A stretch of 64,000 nt of DNA from Brassica napus (Eukaryota > Streptophyta > Magnoliopsida > Brassicales > Brassicaceae). A program made the translations under genes and the position numbers. Shown here one piece after another: positions 48,701 to 63,220 of the stretch. The stretch spans positions 34,309,608 to 34,373,607 of the forward strand of contig NC_063452.1 in the NCBI RefSeq assembly GCF_020379485.1, given 5' to 3'. The notes beneath the pieces were generated by a model. The model ran no database searches, was not told the origin of the DNA, and saw nothing but the letters and a program-made list of their open reading frames with translations. Position 1 is the stretch's first letter. Every line of letters begins with the position of its first letter.

Positions 48701-51700
48701 TTAGGATGAAGAAGCTATCCCACTTTCAAAGCAAGGGATCCCAGTTTTCCTGTTTGGGAAAATGACAACTTCTTCGTCATTCTAATCAAACCAGGATGAA
48801 TCGCGATGTAAGAAGCTTGATTTGGATACATAAGGTAGTGGACAATCACCAGGAAGTTGAATAAATTCATAGGAGTTAGGATGAAGAAGCTATCCCACTT
48901 TCAAAGCAAGGGATCCCAGTTTTCCTGTTTGGGAATATGACAACTTCTTCGTCATTCTAATCAAACCAGGATGAATCGCGATGTAAGAAGCTTGATTTGG
49001 ATACATAAAGTAGTGGACAATCACCAGGAAGTTGAATAAATCTCATAGGAGTTAGGATGAAGAAGCTATCCCACTTTCAAAGCAAGGGATCCCAGTTTTC
49101 CTGTTTGGGAATATGACAACTTCTTCGTCATTCTAATCAAACCAGGATGAGTCGGGATGTAAGAAGCTTGATTTGGATACATAAAGTAGTGGACAATCAC
49201 CAGGAAGTTGAATAAATTTCATAGGAGTTAGGATGAAGAAGCTATCCCACTTTCAAAGCAAGGGATCCCAGTTTTCCTGTTTGGGAAAATGACAACTTCT
49301 TCGTCATTCTAATCAAACCAGGATGAATCACGATATAAGAAGCTTGATTTGGATACATAAAGTAGTGGACAATCACCAGGAAGTTGAATAAATTTCATAG
49401 GAGTTAGGATGAAGAAGCTATCCCACTTTCAAAGCAAGGGATCCCAGTTTTCCTGTTTGGGAATATGACAACTTCTTCGTCATTCTAATCAAACCAGGAT
49501 GAGTCGGGATGTAAGAAGCTTGATTTGGATACATAAAGTAGTGGACAATCACCAGGAAGTTGAATAAATCTCATAGGAGTTAGGATGAAGAAGCTATCCG
49601 ACTTTCAAAGCAAGGGATCCCAGTTTTCCTGTTTGGGAATATGACAACTTTTTCGTCATTCTAATCAAACCAGGATGAATCGCGATGTAAGAAGCTTGAT
49701 TTGGATACATAAAGTAGTGGACAATCACCAGGAAGTTGAATAAATTCATAGGAGTTAGGATGAAGAAGCTATCCCACTTTCAAAGCAAGGGATCCCAGTT
49801 TTCCTGTTTGGGAATATGACAACTTCTTCGTCATTCTAATCAAACCAGGATGATTCGGGATGTAAGAAGCTTGATTTGGATACATAAAGTAGTGGACAAT
49901 CACCAGAAAATTGAATAAATTTCATAGGAGTTAGGATGAAGAAGCTATCCCACTTTCAAAGCAAGGGATCCCAGTTTTCCTGTTTGGGAATATGACAACT
50001 TCTTCGTCATTCTAATCAAACCAGGATGAATCACGGTGTAAGAAGCTTGATTTGGATACATAAAGTAGTGGAGAATCACCAGGAAGTTGAATAAATCTCA
50101 TAGGAGTTAGGATGAAGAAGCTATCCCACTTTCAAAGCAAGGGATCCCAGTTTTCCTGTTTGGGAATATGACAACTTCTTCGTCATTCTAATCAAACCAG
50201 GATGAGTCGCGATGTAAGAAGCTTGATTTGGATACATAAATTAGTGGATAATCACTAGGAAGTTGAATAATGTTCATAGGAGATAGGATGAAGAAGCTAT
50301 CCCACTTTCAAAGCAAGGGATCCCAGTTTTCCTGTTTGGGAAAATGACAACTTCTTCGTCATTCTAATCAAACCAGGATGAATCGCGATGTAAGAAGCTT
50401 GATTTGGATACATAAAGTAGTGGAGAATCACCAGGAAGTTGAATAAATCTCATAGGAGTTAGGATGAAGAAGCTATCCCACTTTCAAAGCAAGGGATCCC
50501 AGTTTTCCTGTTTGGGAAAATGACAACTTCTTCGTCATTCTAATCAAACCAGGATGAATCACGGTGTAAGAAGCTTGATTTGGATACATAAAGTAGTGGA
50601 GAATCACCAGGAAGTTGAATAAATCTCATAGGAGTTAGGATGAAGAAGCTATCCCACTTTCAAAGCAAGGGATCCCAGTTTTCCTGTTTGGGAATATGAC
50701 AACTTCTTCGTCATTCTAATCAAACCAGGATGAATCACGGTGTAAGAAGCTTGATTTGGATACATAAAGTAGTGGACAATCACCAGGAAGTTGAATAAAT
50801 TCATAGGAGTTAGGATGAAGAAGCTATCCCACTTTCAAAGCAAGGGATCCCAGTTTTCCTGTTTGGGAATATGACAACTTCTTCGTCATTCTAATCAAAC
50901 CAGGATGAATCGGGATGTAAGAAGCTTGATTTGGATACATAAAGTAGTGGACAATCACCAGGAAGTTGAATAAATTTCATAGGAGTTAGGATGAAGAAGC
51001 TATCCCACTTTCAAAGCAAGGGATCCCATTTTCCTGTTTGGGAATATGACAACTTCTTCGTCATTCTAATCAAACCAGGATGAGTCGGATGTAAGAAGCT
51101 TGATTTGGATACATAAAGTAGTGGACAATCACCAGGAAGTTGAATAAATTTCATAGGAGTTAGGATGAAGAAGCTATCCCACTTTCAAAGCAAGGGATCC
51201 CAGTTTTCCTGTTTGGGAATATGACAACTTCTTCGTCATTCTAATCAAACCAGGATGAGTCGCGATGTAAGAAGCTTGATTTGGATACATAAGGTAGTGG
51301 ACAATCACCAGGAAGTTGAATAAATTTCATAGGAGTTAGGATGAAGAAGCTATCCCACTTTCAAAGCAAGGGATCCCAGTTTTCCTGTTTGGGAAAATGA
51401 CAACTTCTTCGTCATTCTAATCAAACCAGGATGAATCACGATGTAAGAAGCTTGATTTGGATACATAAAGTAGTGGACAATCACCAGGAAGTTGAATAAA
51501 TCTCATAGGAGTTAGGATGAAGAAGCTATCCCACTTTCAAAGCAAGGGATCCCAGTTTTCCTGTTTGGGAATATGACAACTTCTTCGTCATTCTAATCAA
51601 ACCAGGATGAATCGCGATGTAAGAAGCTTGATTTGGATACATAAAGTAGTGGAGAATCACCAGGAAGTTGAATAAATCTCATAGGAGTTAGGATGAAGAA

Positions 51701-53199
51701 GCTATCCCACTTTCAAAGCAAGGGATCCCAGTTTTCCTGTTTGGGAATATGACAACTTCTTCGTCATTCTAATCAAACCAGGATGAATCACGATGTAAGA
51801 AGCTTGATTTGGATACATAAAGTAGTGGAGAATCACCAGGAAGTTGAATAAATCTCATAGGAGTTAGGATGAAGAAGCTATCCCACTTTCAAAGCAAGGG
51901 ATCCCAGTTTTCCTGTTTGGGAAAATGACAACTTCTTCGTCATTCTAATCAAACCAGGATGAATCACGATGTAAGAAGCTTGATTTGGATACATAAAGTA
52001 GTGGACAATCACCAGGAAGTTGAATAAATCTCATAGGAGTTAGGATGAAGAAGGTATCCAACTTTCAAAGCAAGGGATCCCAGTTTTCCTGTTTGGGAAT
52101 ATGACAACTTCTTCGTCATTCTAATCAAACCAGGATGAATCGCGATGTAAGAAGCTTGATTTGGATACATAAAGTAGTGGACAATCACCAGGAAGTTGAA
52201 TAAATCTCATAGGAGTTAGGATGAAGAAGCTATCCCACTTTCAAAGCAAGGGATCCCAGTTTTCCTGTTTGGGAATATGACAACTTCTTCGTCATTCTAA
52301 TCAAACCAGGATGAATCACGGTGTAAGAAGCTTTATTTGGATACATAATGTAGTGGAGATACACCAGGAAGATGAATAAATTTCATAGGCATTAGGATGA
52401 AGAAGCTATCCCACTTTCAAAGCAAGGGATCCCAATTTTCCTGTTTGGGAATATGACAACTTCTTCGTCATTCTAATCAAACCAGGATGAATCGGATGTA
52501 AGAAGCTTGATTTGGATACATAAAGTAGTGGACAATCACCAGGAAGTTGAATAAATTTCATAGGAGTTAGGATGAAGAAGCTATCCCACTTTCAAAGCAG
52601 GGATCCCAGTTTTCCTGTTTGGGAATATGACAACTTCTTCGTCATTCTAATCAAACCAGGATGAATCACGGTGTAAGAAGCTTGATTTGGATACATAAAG
52701 TAGTGGACAATCACCAGGAAGTTGAATAAATTCATAGGAGTTAGGATGAAGAAGCTATCCCACTTTCAAAGCAAGGGATCCCAGTTTTCCTGTTTGGGAA
52801 TATGACAACTTCTTCGTCATTCTAATCAAACCAGGATGAGTCGCGATGTAAGAAGCTTGATTTGGATACATAAAGTAGTGGACAATCACCAGGAAGTTGA
52901 ATAAATTTCATAATAGTTAGGATGAAGAAGCTATCCCACTTTCAAAGCAAGGGATCCCATTTTTCCTGTTTGGGAATATGACAACTTCTTCGTCATTCTA
53001 ATCAAACCAGGATGAATCACGGTGTAAGAAGCTTTATTTGGATACATAAAGTAGTGGAGAATCACCAGGAAGTTGAATAAATCTCATAGGAGTTAGGATG
53101 AAGAAGCTATCCCACTTTCAAAGCAAGGGATCCCAGTTTTCCTGTTTGGGAATATGACAACTTTTTCGTCATTCTAATCAAACCAGGATGAATCGGGAT

Positions 53200-55138
53200 G
53201 TAAGAAGCTTGATTTGGATACATAAAGTAGTGGACAATCACCAGGAAGTTGAATAAATTTCATAGGAGTTAGGATGAAGAAGCTATCCCACTTTCAAAGC
53301 AAGGGATCCCAGTTTTCCTGTTTGGGAAAATGACAACTTCTTCGTCATTCTAATCAAACCAGGATGAATCACGATATAAGAAGCTTGATTTGGATACATT
53401 AAGTAGTGGACAATCACCAGGAAGTTGAATAAATTCATAGGAGTTAGGATGAAGAAGCTATCCCACTTTCAAAGCAAGGGATCCCAGTTTTCCTGTTTGG
53501 GAATATGACAACTTCTTCGTCATTCTAATCAAACCAGGATGAATCGCGATGTAAGAAGCTTGATTTGGATACATAAAGTAGTGGAGAATCACCAGGAAGT
53601 TGAATAAATCTCATAGGAGTTAGGATGAAGAAGCTATCCCACTTTCAAAGCAGGTGATCCCAGTTTTCCTGTTTGGGAATATGACAACTTCTTCGTCATT
53701 CTAATCAAACCAGGATGAATCACGGTGTAAGAAGCTTGATTTGGATACATAAAGTAGTGGAGAATCACCAGGAAGTTGAATAAATCTCATAGGAGTTAGG
53801 ATGAAGAAGCTATCCCACTTTCAAAGCAAGGGATCCCAGTTTTCCTGTTTGGGAAAATGACAACTTCTTCGTCATTCTAATCAAACCAGGATGAATCACG
53901 GTGTAAGAAGCTTGATTTGGATACATAAAGTAGTGGACAATCACCAGGAAGTTGAATAAATCTCATAGGAGTTAGGATGAAGAAGCTATCCCACTTTCAA
54001 AGCAAGGGATCCCAGTTTTCCTGTTTGGGAAAATGACAACTTCTTCGTCATTCTAATCAAACCAGGATGAATCACGGATGTAAGAAGCTTGATTTGGATA
54101 CATAAAGTAGTGGACAATCACCAGGAAGTTGAATAAATTCATAGGAGTTAGGATGAAGAAGCTATCCCACTTTCAAAGCAAGGGATCCCAGTTTTCCTGT
54201 TTGGGAATATGACAACTTCTTCGTCATTCTAATCAAACCAGGATGAGTCGCGATGTAAGAATCTTGATTTGGATACATAAAGTAGTGGAGAATCACCAGG
54301 AAGTTGAATAAATCTCATAGGAGTTAGGATGAAGAAGCTATCCCACTTTCAAAGCAAGGGATCCCAGTTTTCCTGTTTGGGAATATGACAACTTCTTCGT
54401 CATTCTAATCAAACCAGGATGAATCACGGTGTAAGAAGCTTTATTTGGATACATAATGTAGTGGAGAATCACCAGGAAGATGAATAAATTTCATAGGCAT
54501 TAGGATGAAGAAGCTATCCCACTTTCAAAGCAAGGGATCCCAATTTTCCTGTTTGGGAATATGACAACTTCTTCGTCATTCTAATCAAACCAGGATGAAT
54601 CGGGATGTAAGAAGCTTGATTTGGATACATAAAGTAGTGGACAATCACCAGGAAGTTGAATAAATTTCATAGGAGTTAGGACGAAGAACCTATCCCACTG
54701 TCAAATCAGGTGATACCAGTTTTTCTGTTTGGGAATAAGACAACCTCTTCGTCATTCTAATCAAACCAGGATGAATCACGGTGTAAGAAGCTTGATTTGG
54801 ATACATAAAGTAGTGGACAATCACCAGGAAGTTGAATAAATCTCATAGGAGTTAGGATGAAGAAGCTATCCCACTTTCAAAGCAAGGGATCCCAGTTTTC
54901 CTGTTTGGGAATATGACAACTTCTTCGTCATTCTAATCAAACCAGGATGATCGGGATGTAAGAAGCTTGATTTGGATACATAAAGTAGTGGACAATCACC
55001 AGGAAGTTGAATAAATTTCATAGGAGTTAGGATGAAGAAGCTATCCCACTTTCAAAGCAAGGGATCCCAGTTTTCCTGTTTGGGAATATGACAACTTCTT
55101 CGTCATTCTAATCAAACCAGGATGAATCGCGATGTAAG
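53200..55138. repeat. Partial higher-order repeat unit preceding copy A (CentBr2)
   Basis: Markers in the order of later units: CACGATATAAG (53371; 56536 in copy A, offset 3165), CGGTGT pair with GAAAATGAC, AATCTTG, CTTTATTTGG with ATAATG (54435; 57601 in copy A, offset 3166), CACTGTCAAATCAGG, then CGGGATGT. The register is lost further left. Confidence 0.65.
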
Positions 55139-58100
55139 AAGCTTGATTTGGATACATAAAGTAGTGGAGAATCACCAGGAAGTTGAATAAATCTCATAGG
55201 AGTTAGGATGAAGAAGCTATCCCACTTTCAAAGCAAGGGATCCCAGTTTTCCTGTTTGGGAATATGACAACTTCTTCGTCATTCTAATCAAACCAGGATG
55301 AGTCGGGATGTAAGAAGCTTGATTTGGATACATAAAGTAGTGGACAATCACCAGGAAGTTGAATAAATTTCATAGGAGTTAGGATGAAGAAGCTATCCCA
55401 CTTTCAAAGCAAGGGATCCCAGTTTTCCTGTTTGGGAAAATGACAACTTCTTCGTCATTCTAATCAAACCAGGATGAATCGCGATGTAAGAAGCTTGATT
55501 TGGATACATAAAGTAGTGGAGAATCACCAGGAAGTTGAATAAATCTCATAGGAGTTAGGATGAAGAAGCTATCCCACTTTCAAAGCAAGGGATCCCAATT
55601 TTCCTGTTTGGGAAAATGACAACTTCTTCGTCATTCTAATCAAACCAGGATGAATCACGGTGTAAGAAGCTTGATTTGGATACATAAAGTAGTGGAGACT
55701 CACCAGGAAGTTGAATAAATCTCATAGGAGTTAGGATGAAGAAGCTATCCCACTTTCAAATCAGGTGATCCCAGTTTTCCTGTTTGGGAATATAACAACT
55801 TCTTCGTCATTCTAATCAAACCAGGATGAATCACGGTGTAAGAAGCTTGATTTGGATACATAAAGTAGTGGACAATCACCAGGAAGTTGAATAAATGTCA
55901 TAGGAGTTAGGATGAAGAAGCTATCCCACTTTCAAAGCAAGGGATCCCAGTTTTCCTGTTTGGGAATATGACAACTTCTTCGTCATTCTAATCAAACCAG
56001 GATGAGTCGGGATGTAAGAAGCTTGATTTGGATACATAAAGTAGTGGACAATCACCAGGAAGTTGAATAAATTTCATAGGAGTTAGGATGAAGAAGCTAT
56101 CCCACTTTCAAAGCAAGGGATCCCAGTTTTCCTGTTTGGGAATATGACAACTTCTTCGTCATTCTAATCAAACCAGGATGAGTCGGATGTAAGAAGCTTG
56201 ATTTGGATACATAAAGTAGTGGACAATCACCAGGAAGTTGAATAAATTTCATAGGAGTTAGGATGAAGAAGCTATCCCACTTTCAAAGCAAGGGATCCCA
56301 GTTTTCCTGTTTGGGAATATGACAACTTCTTCGTCATTCTAATCAAACCAGGATGAATCGCGATGTAAGAAGCTTGATTTGGATACATAAAGTAGTGGAC
56401 AATCACCAGGAAGTTGAATAAATTTCATAGGAGTTAGGATGAAGAAGCTATCCCACTTTCAAAGCAAGGGATCCCAGTTTTCCTGTTTGGGAAAATGACA
56501 ACTTCTTCGTCATTCTAATCAAACCAGGATGAATCACGATATAAGAAGCTTGATTTGGATACATAAAGTAGTGGACAATCACCAGGAAGTTGAATAAATG
56601 TTATAGGAGTTAGGATGAAGAAGCTATCCCACTTTCAAAGCAAGGGATCCCAGTTTTCCTGTTTGGGAATATGACAACTTCTTCGTCATTCTAATCAAAC
56701 CAGGATGAGTCGCGATGTAAGAAGCTTGATTTGGATACATAAAGTAGTGGAGAATCACCAGGAAGTTGAATAAATCTCATAGGAGTTAGGATGAAGAAGC
56801 TATCCCACTTTCAAATCAGGTGATCCCAGTTTTCCTGTTTGGGAATATGACAACTTCTTCGTCATTCTAATCAAACCAGGATGAATCACGGTGTAAGAAG
56901 CTTGATTTGGATACATAATGTAGTGGAGAATCACCAGGAAGTTGAATAAATCTCATAGGAGTTAGGATGAAGAAGCTATCCCACTTTCAAAGCAAGGGAT
57001 CCCAGTTTTCCTGTTTGGGAAAATGACAACTTCTTCGTCATTCTAATCAAACCAGGATGAATCACGGTGTAAGAAGCTTGATTTGGATACATAAAGTAGT
57101 GGACAATCACCAGGAAGTTGAATAAATTTCATAGGAGTTAGGATGAAGAAGCTATCCCACTTTCAAAGCAAGGGATCCCAGTTTCCCTGTTTGGGAAAAT
57201 AGCATATTCTTCGTCATTCTAATCAAACCAGGATGAATCACGGTGTAAGAAGCTTGATTTGGATACATAAAGTAGTGGACAATCACCCGGAAGTTGAATA
57301 AATGTCATAGGAGTTAGGATGAAGAAGCTATCCCACTTTTAAAGCAAGGGATCCCAGTTTTCCTGTTTGGGAATATGACAACTTCTTCGTCATTTTAATG
57401 AAACCAGGATGAGTCGCGATGTAAGACTCTTGATTTGGATACATAAGGTAGTGGAGAATCACCAAAAAGTTCAATAAATCTCATAGGAGTTAGGACGAAG
57501 AACCTATCCCACTGTCAAATCAGGTGATCCCAGTTTTCCTGTTTGGGAATAAGACAACTTCTTCGTCATTCTAATCAAACCAGGATGAATCACGGTGTAA
57601 GAAGCTTTATTTGGATACATAATGTAGTGGAGAATCACCAGGAAGTTGAATAAATCTCATAGGCGTTAGGATGAAGAAGCTATCCGACTTTCAAAGCAAG
57701 GGATCAGAGTTTTCCTGTTTGGGAAAATGACTACTTCTTCGTCATTCTAATCAAACCAGGGTGAATCACGGTGTAAGAAGCTTGATTTGGATACATAAAG
57801 TAGTGGACAATCACCAGGAAGTTGAATAAATTTCATAGGAGTTAGGATGAAGAAGCTATCCCACTGTCAAATCAGGGATCCCAGTTTTCTGTTTGGGAAT
57901 ATGACAACTTCTTCGTCATTCTAATCAAACCAGGATGAATCACGGTGTAAGAAGCTTGATTTGGATACATAAAGTAGTGGACAATCACCAGGAAGTTGAA
58001 TAAATGTCATAGGAGTTAGGATGAAGAAGCTATCCCACTTTCAAAGCAAGGGATCCCAGTTTTCCTGTTTGGGAATATGACAACTTCTTCGTCATTCTAA

Positions 58101-58302
58101 TCAAACCAGGATGAGTCGGGATGTAAGAAGCTTGATTTGGATACATAAAGTAGTGGACAATCACCAGGAAGTTGAATAAATTTCATAATAGTTAGGATGA
58201 AGAAGCTATCCCACTTTCAAAGCAAGGGATCCCATTTTCCTGTTTGGGAATATGACAACTTCTTCGTCATTCTAATCAAACCAGGATGAATCGCGATGTA
58301 AG
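55139..58302. repeat. 18-monomer higher-order repeat, copy A (3164 bp)
   Basis: Starts at AAGCTT 55139. Diagnostic monomers: 4th with GGAGACTCACC (offset 558), 10th with CAAATCAGGTGATCC, 11th with ATAATGTAG, 14th with CACTGTCAAATCAGG and GGAATAAGAC (offset 2412), 15th with AAGCTTTATTTGG and ATAATG (offset 2462), 16th with CACTGTCAAATC. Confidence 0.8.
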
Positions 58303-61300
58303 AAGCTTGATTTGGATACATAAAGTAGTGGAGAATCACCAGGAAGTTGAATAAATCTCATAGGAGTTAGGATGAAGAAGCTATCCCACTTTCAAAGCAA
58401 GGGATCCCAGTTTTCCTGTTTGGGAATATGACAACTTCTTCGTCATTCTAATCAAACCAGGATGAGTCGGGATGTAAGAAGCTTGATTTGGATACATAAA
58501 GTAGTGGACAATCACCAGGAAGTTGAATAAATTTCATAGGAGTTAGGATGAAGAAGCTATCCCACTTTCAAAGCAAGGGATCCCAGTTTTCCTGTTTGGG
58601 AAAATGACAACTTCTTCGTCATTCTAATCAAACCAGGATGAATCGCGATGTAAGAAGCTTGATTTGGATACATAAAGTAGTGGAGAATCACCAGGAAGTT
58701 GAATAAATCTCATAGGAGTTAGGATGAAGAAGCTATCCCACTTTCAAAGCAAGGGATCCCAATTTTCCTGTTTGGGAAAATGACAACTTCTTCGTCATTC
58801 TAATCAAACCAGGATGAATCACGGTGTAAGAAGCTTGATTTGGATACATAAAGTAGTGGAGACTCACCAGGAAGTTGAATAAATCTCATAGGAGTTAGGA
58901 TGAAGAAGCTATCCCACTTTCAAAGCAGGGATCCCAGTTTTCCTGTTTGGGAAAATGACAACTTCTTCGTCATTCTAATCAAACCAGGATGAATCACGGT
59001 GTAAGAAGCTTGATTTGGATACATAAAGTAGTGGACAATCACCAGGAAGTTGAATAAATCTCATAGGAGTTAGGATGAAGAAGCTATCCCACTTTCAAAG
59101 CAAGGGATCCCAGTTTTCCTGTTTGGGAATATGACAACTTCTTCGTCATTCTAATCAAACCAGGATGAGTCGGATGTAAGAAGCTTGATTTGGATACATA
59201 AAGTAGTGGACAATCACCAGGAAGTTGAATAAATTTCATAATAGTTAGGATGAAGAAGCTATCCCACTTTCAAAGCAAGGGATCCCATTTTTCCTGTTTG
59301 GGAATATGACAACTTCTTCGTCATTCTAATCAAACCAGGATGAGTCGCGATGTAAGAAGCTTGATTTGGATACATAAAGTAGTGGACAATCACCAGGAAG
59401 TTGAATAAATTTCATAGGAGTTAGGATGAAGAAGCTATCCCACTTTCAAAGCAAGGGATCAGAGTTTTCCTGTTTGGGAATATGACAACTTCTTCGTCAT
59501 TCTAATCAAACCAGGATGAGTCGATGTAAGAAGCTTGATTTGGATACATAAAGTAGTGGACAATCACCAGGAAGTTGAATAAATTTCATAGGAGTTAGGA
59601 TGAAGAAGCTATCCCACTTTCAAAGCAAGGGATCCCAGTTTTCCTGTTTGGGAAAATGACAACTTCTTCGTCATTCTAATCAAACCAGGATGAATCACGA
59701 TGTAAGAAGCTTGATTTGGATACATAAAGTAGTGGACAATCACCAGGAAGTTGAATAAATTCATAGGAGTTAGGATGAAGAAGCTATCCCACTTTCAAAG
59801 CAAGGGATCCCAGTTTTCCTGTTTGGGAATATGACAACTTCTTCGTCATTCTAATCAAACCAGGATGAGTCGCGATGTAAGAATCTTGATTTGGATACAT
59901 AAAGTAGTGGAGAATCACCAGGAAGTTGAATAAATCTCATAGGAGTTAGGATGAAGAAGCTATCCCACTTTCAAATCAGGTGATCCCAGTTTTCCTGTTT
60001 GGGAATATGACAACTTCTTCGTCATTCTAATCAAACCAGGATGAATCACGGTGTAAGAAGCTTGATTTGGATACATAATGTAGTGGAGAATCACCAGGAA
60101 GTTGAATAAATCTCATAGGAGTTAGGATGAAGAAGCTATCCCACTTTCAAAGCAAGGGATCCCAGTTTTCCTGTTTGGGAAAATGACAACTTCTTCGTCA
60201 TTCTAATCAAACCAGGATGAATCACGGTGTAAGAAGCTTGATTTGGATACATAAAGTAGTGGACAATCACCAGGAAGTTGAATAAATGTCATAGGAGTTA
60301 GGATGAAGAAGCTATCCCACTTTCAAAGCAAGGGATCCCAATTTTCCTGTTTGGGAAAATGACAACTTCTTCGTCATTCTAATCAAACCAGGATGAATCA
60401 CGGTGTAAGAAGCTTGATTTGGATACATAAAGTAGTGGACAATCACCAGGAAGTTGAATAAATCTCATAGGAGTTAGGATGAAGAAGCTATCCCACTTTC
60501 AAAGCAAGGGATCCCAGTTTTCCTGTTTGGGAATATGACAACTTCTTCGTCATTCTAATCAAACCAGGATGAGTCGCGATGTAAGAATCTTGATTTGGAT
60601 ACATAAAGTAGTGGAGAATCACCAGGAAGTTGAATAAATCTCATAGGAGTTAGGATGAAGAAGCTATCCCACTGTCAAATCAGGTGATCCCAGTTTTCCT
60701 GTTTGGGAATAAGACAACTTCTTCGTCATTCTAATCAAACCAGGATGAATCACGGTGTAAGAAGCTTTATTTGGATACATAATGTAGTGGAGAATCACCA
60801 GGAAGTTGAATAAATTTCATAGGAGTTAGGATGAAGAAGCTATCCCACTTTCAAAGCAAGGGATCCCAGTTTTCCTGTTTGGGAATATGACAACTTCTTC
60901 GTCATTCTAATCAAACCAGGATGAGTCGGGATGTAAGAAGCTTGATTTGGATACATAAAGTAGTGGACAATCACCAGGAAGTTGAATAAATTTCATAGGA
61001 GTTAGGATGAAGAAGCTATCCCACTGTCAAATCAGGTGATCCCAGTTTTTCTGTTTGGGAATATGACAACTTCTTCGTCATTCTAATCAAACCAGGATGA
61101 ATCACGGTGTAAGAAGCTTGATTTGGATACATAAAGTAGTGGACAATCACCAGGAAGTTGAATAAATCTCATAGGAGTTAGGATGAAGAAGCTATCCCAC
61201 TTTCAAAGCAAGGGATCCCAGTTTTCCTGTTTGGGAATATGACAACTTCTTCGTCATTCTAATCAAACCAGGATGAGTCGGGATGTAAGAAGGTTGATTT

Positions 61301-61465
61301 GGATACATAAAGTAGTGGACAATCACCAGGAAGTTGAATAAATTTCATAGGAGTTAGGATGAAGAAGCTATCCCACTTTCAAAGCAAGGGATCCCAGTTT
61401 TCCTGTTTGGGAATATGACAACTTCTTCGTCATTCTAATCAAACCAGGATGAATCGCGATGTAAG
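58303..61465. repeat. 18-monomer higher-order repeat, copy B (3163 bp)
   Basis: Starts at AAGCTT 58303. It repeats the markers of copy A: GGAGACTCACC at offset 558, CAAATCAGG in the 10th, ATAATG in the 11th, CACTGTCAAATCAGG and GGAATAAGAC in the 14th (offset 2408), CTTTATTTGG in the 15th (offset 2458), CACTGTCAAATC in the 16th. Single-base differences are scattered, so it is not a simple duplicate contig. Confidence 0.8.
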
Positions 61466-63220
61466 AAGCTTGATTTGGATACATAAAGTAGTGGAGAATC
61501 ACCAGGAAGTTGAATAAATCTCATAGGAGTTAGGATGAAGAAGCTATCCCACTTTCAAAGCAAGGGATCCCAGTTTTCCTGTTTGGGAATATGACAACTT
61601 CTTCGTCATTCTAATCAAACCAGGATGAGTCGGGATGTAAGAAGCTTGATTTGGATACATAAAGTAGTGGACAATCACCAGGAAGTTGAATAAATTTCAT
61701 AGGAGTTAGGATGAAGAAGCTATCCCACTTTCAAAGCAAGGGATCCCAGTTTTCCTGTTTGGGAAAATGACAACTTCTTCGTCATTCTAATCAAACCAGG
61801 ATGAATCGCGATGTAAGAAGCTTGATTTGGATACATAAAGTAGTGGAGAATCACCAGGAAGTTGAATAAATCTCATAGGAGTTAGGATGAAGAAGCTATC
61901 CCACTTTCAAAGCAAGGGATCCCAGTTTTCCTGTTTGGGAAAATGACAACTTCTTCGTCATTCTAATCAAACCAGGATGAATCACGGTGTAAGAAGGTTG
62001 ATTTGGATACATAAAGTAGTAGAGACTCACCAGGAAGTTGAATAAATCTCATAGGAGTTAGGATGAAGAAGCTATCCCACTTTCAAAGCAGGGATCCCAG
62101 TTTTCCTGTTTGGGAATATGACAACTTCTTCGTCATTCTAATCAAACCAGGATGAATCACGGTGTAAGAAGCTTGATTTGGATACATAAAGTAGTGGACA
62201 ATCACCCGGAAGTTGAATAAATCTCATAGGAGTTAGGATGAAGAAGCTATCCCACTTTCAAAGCAAGGGATCCCAGTTTTCCTGTTTGGGAATATGACAA
62301 CTTCTTCGTCATTCTAATCAAACCAGGATGAATCGGGATGTAAGAAGCTTGATTTGGATACATAAAGTAGTGGACAATCACCAGGAAGTTGAATAAATTT
62401 CATAGGAGTTAGGATGAAGAAGCTATCCCACTTTCAAAGCAAGGGATCCCAGTTTTCCTGTTTGGGAATATGACAACTTCTTCGTCATTCTAATCAAACC
62501 AGGATGAGTCGGCATGTAAGAAGCTTGATTTGGATACATAAAGTAGTGGACAATCACCAGGAAGTTGAATAAATTTCATAGGAGTTAGGATGAAGAAGCT
62601 ATCCCACTTTCAAAGCAAGGGATCCCAGTTTTCCTGTTTGGGAAAATGACAACTTCTTCGTCATTCTAATCAAACCAGGATGAATCGCGATGTAAGAAGC
62701 TTGATTTGGATACATAAAGTAGTGGACAATCACCAGGAAGTTGAATAAATTTCATAGGAGTTAGGATGAAGAAGCTATCCCACTTTCAAAGCAAGGGATC
62801 CCAGTTTTCCTGTTTGGGAAAATGACAACTTCTTCGTCATTCTAATCAAACCAGGATGAATCACGATGTAAGAAGCTTGATTTGGATACATAAAGTAGTG
62901 GACAATCACCAGGAAGTTGAATAAATTCATAGGAGTTAGGATGAAGAAGCTATCCCACTTTCAAAGCAAGGGATCCCAGTTTTCCTGTTTGGGAATATGA
63001 CAACTTCTTCGTCATTCTAATCAAACCAGGATGAATCGCGATGTAAGAAGCTTGATTTGGATACATAAAGTAGTGGAGAATCACCAGGAAGTTGAATAAA
63101 TCTCATAGGAGTTAGGATGAAGAAGCTATCCCACTTTCAAAGCAGGGATCCCAGTTTTCCTGTTTGGGAATATGACAACTTCTTCGTCATTCTAATCAAA
63201 CCAGGATGAATCACGGTGTA
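61466..63220. repeat. Higher-order repeat, partial copy C (first ten or so monomers)
   Basis: Starts at AAGCTT 61466. The GAGACTCACC marker is again at offset 558 (62024). Monomers 8-10 still follow the subtype order of copies A and B. Beyond about 63220 the order diverges and a monomer near 63575 has an internal deletion. Confidence 0.6.
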
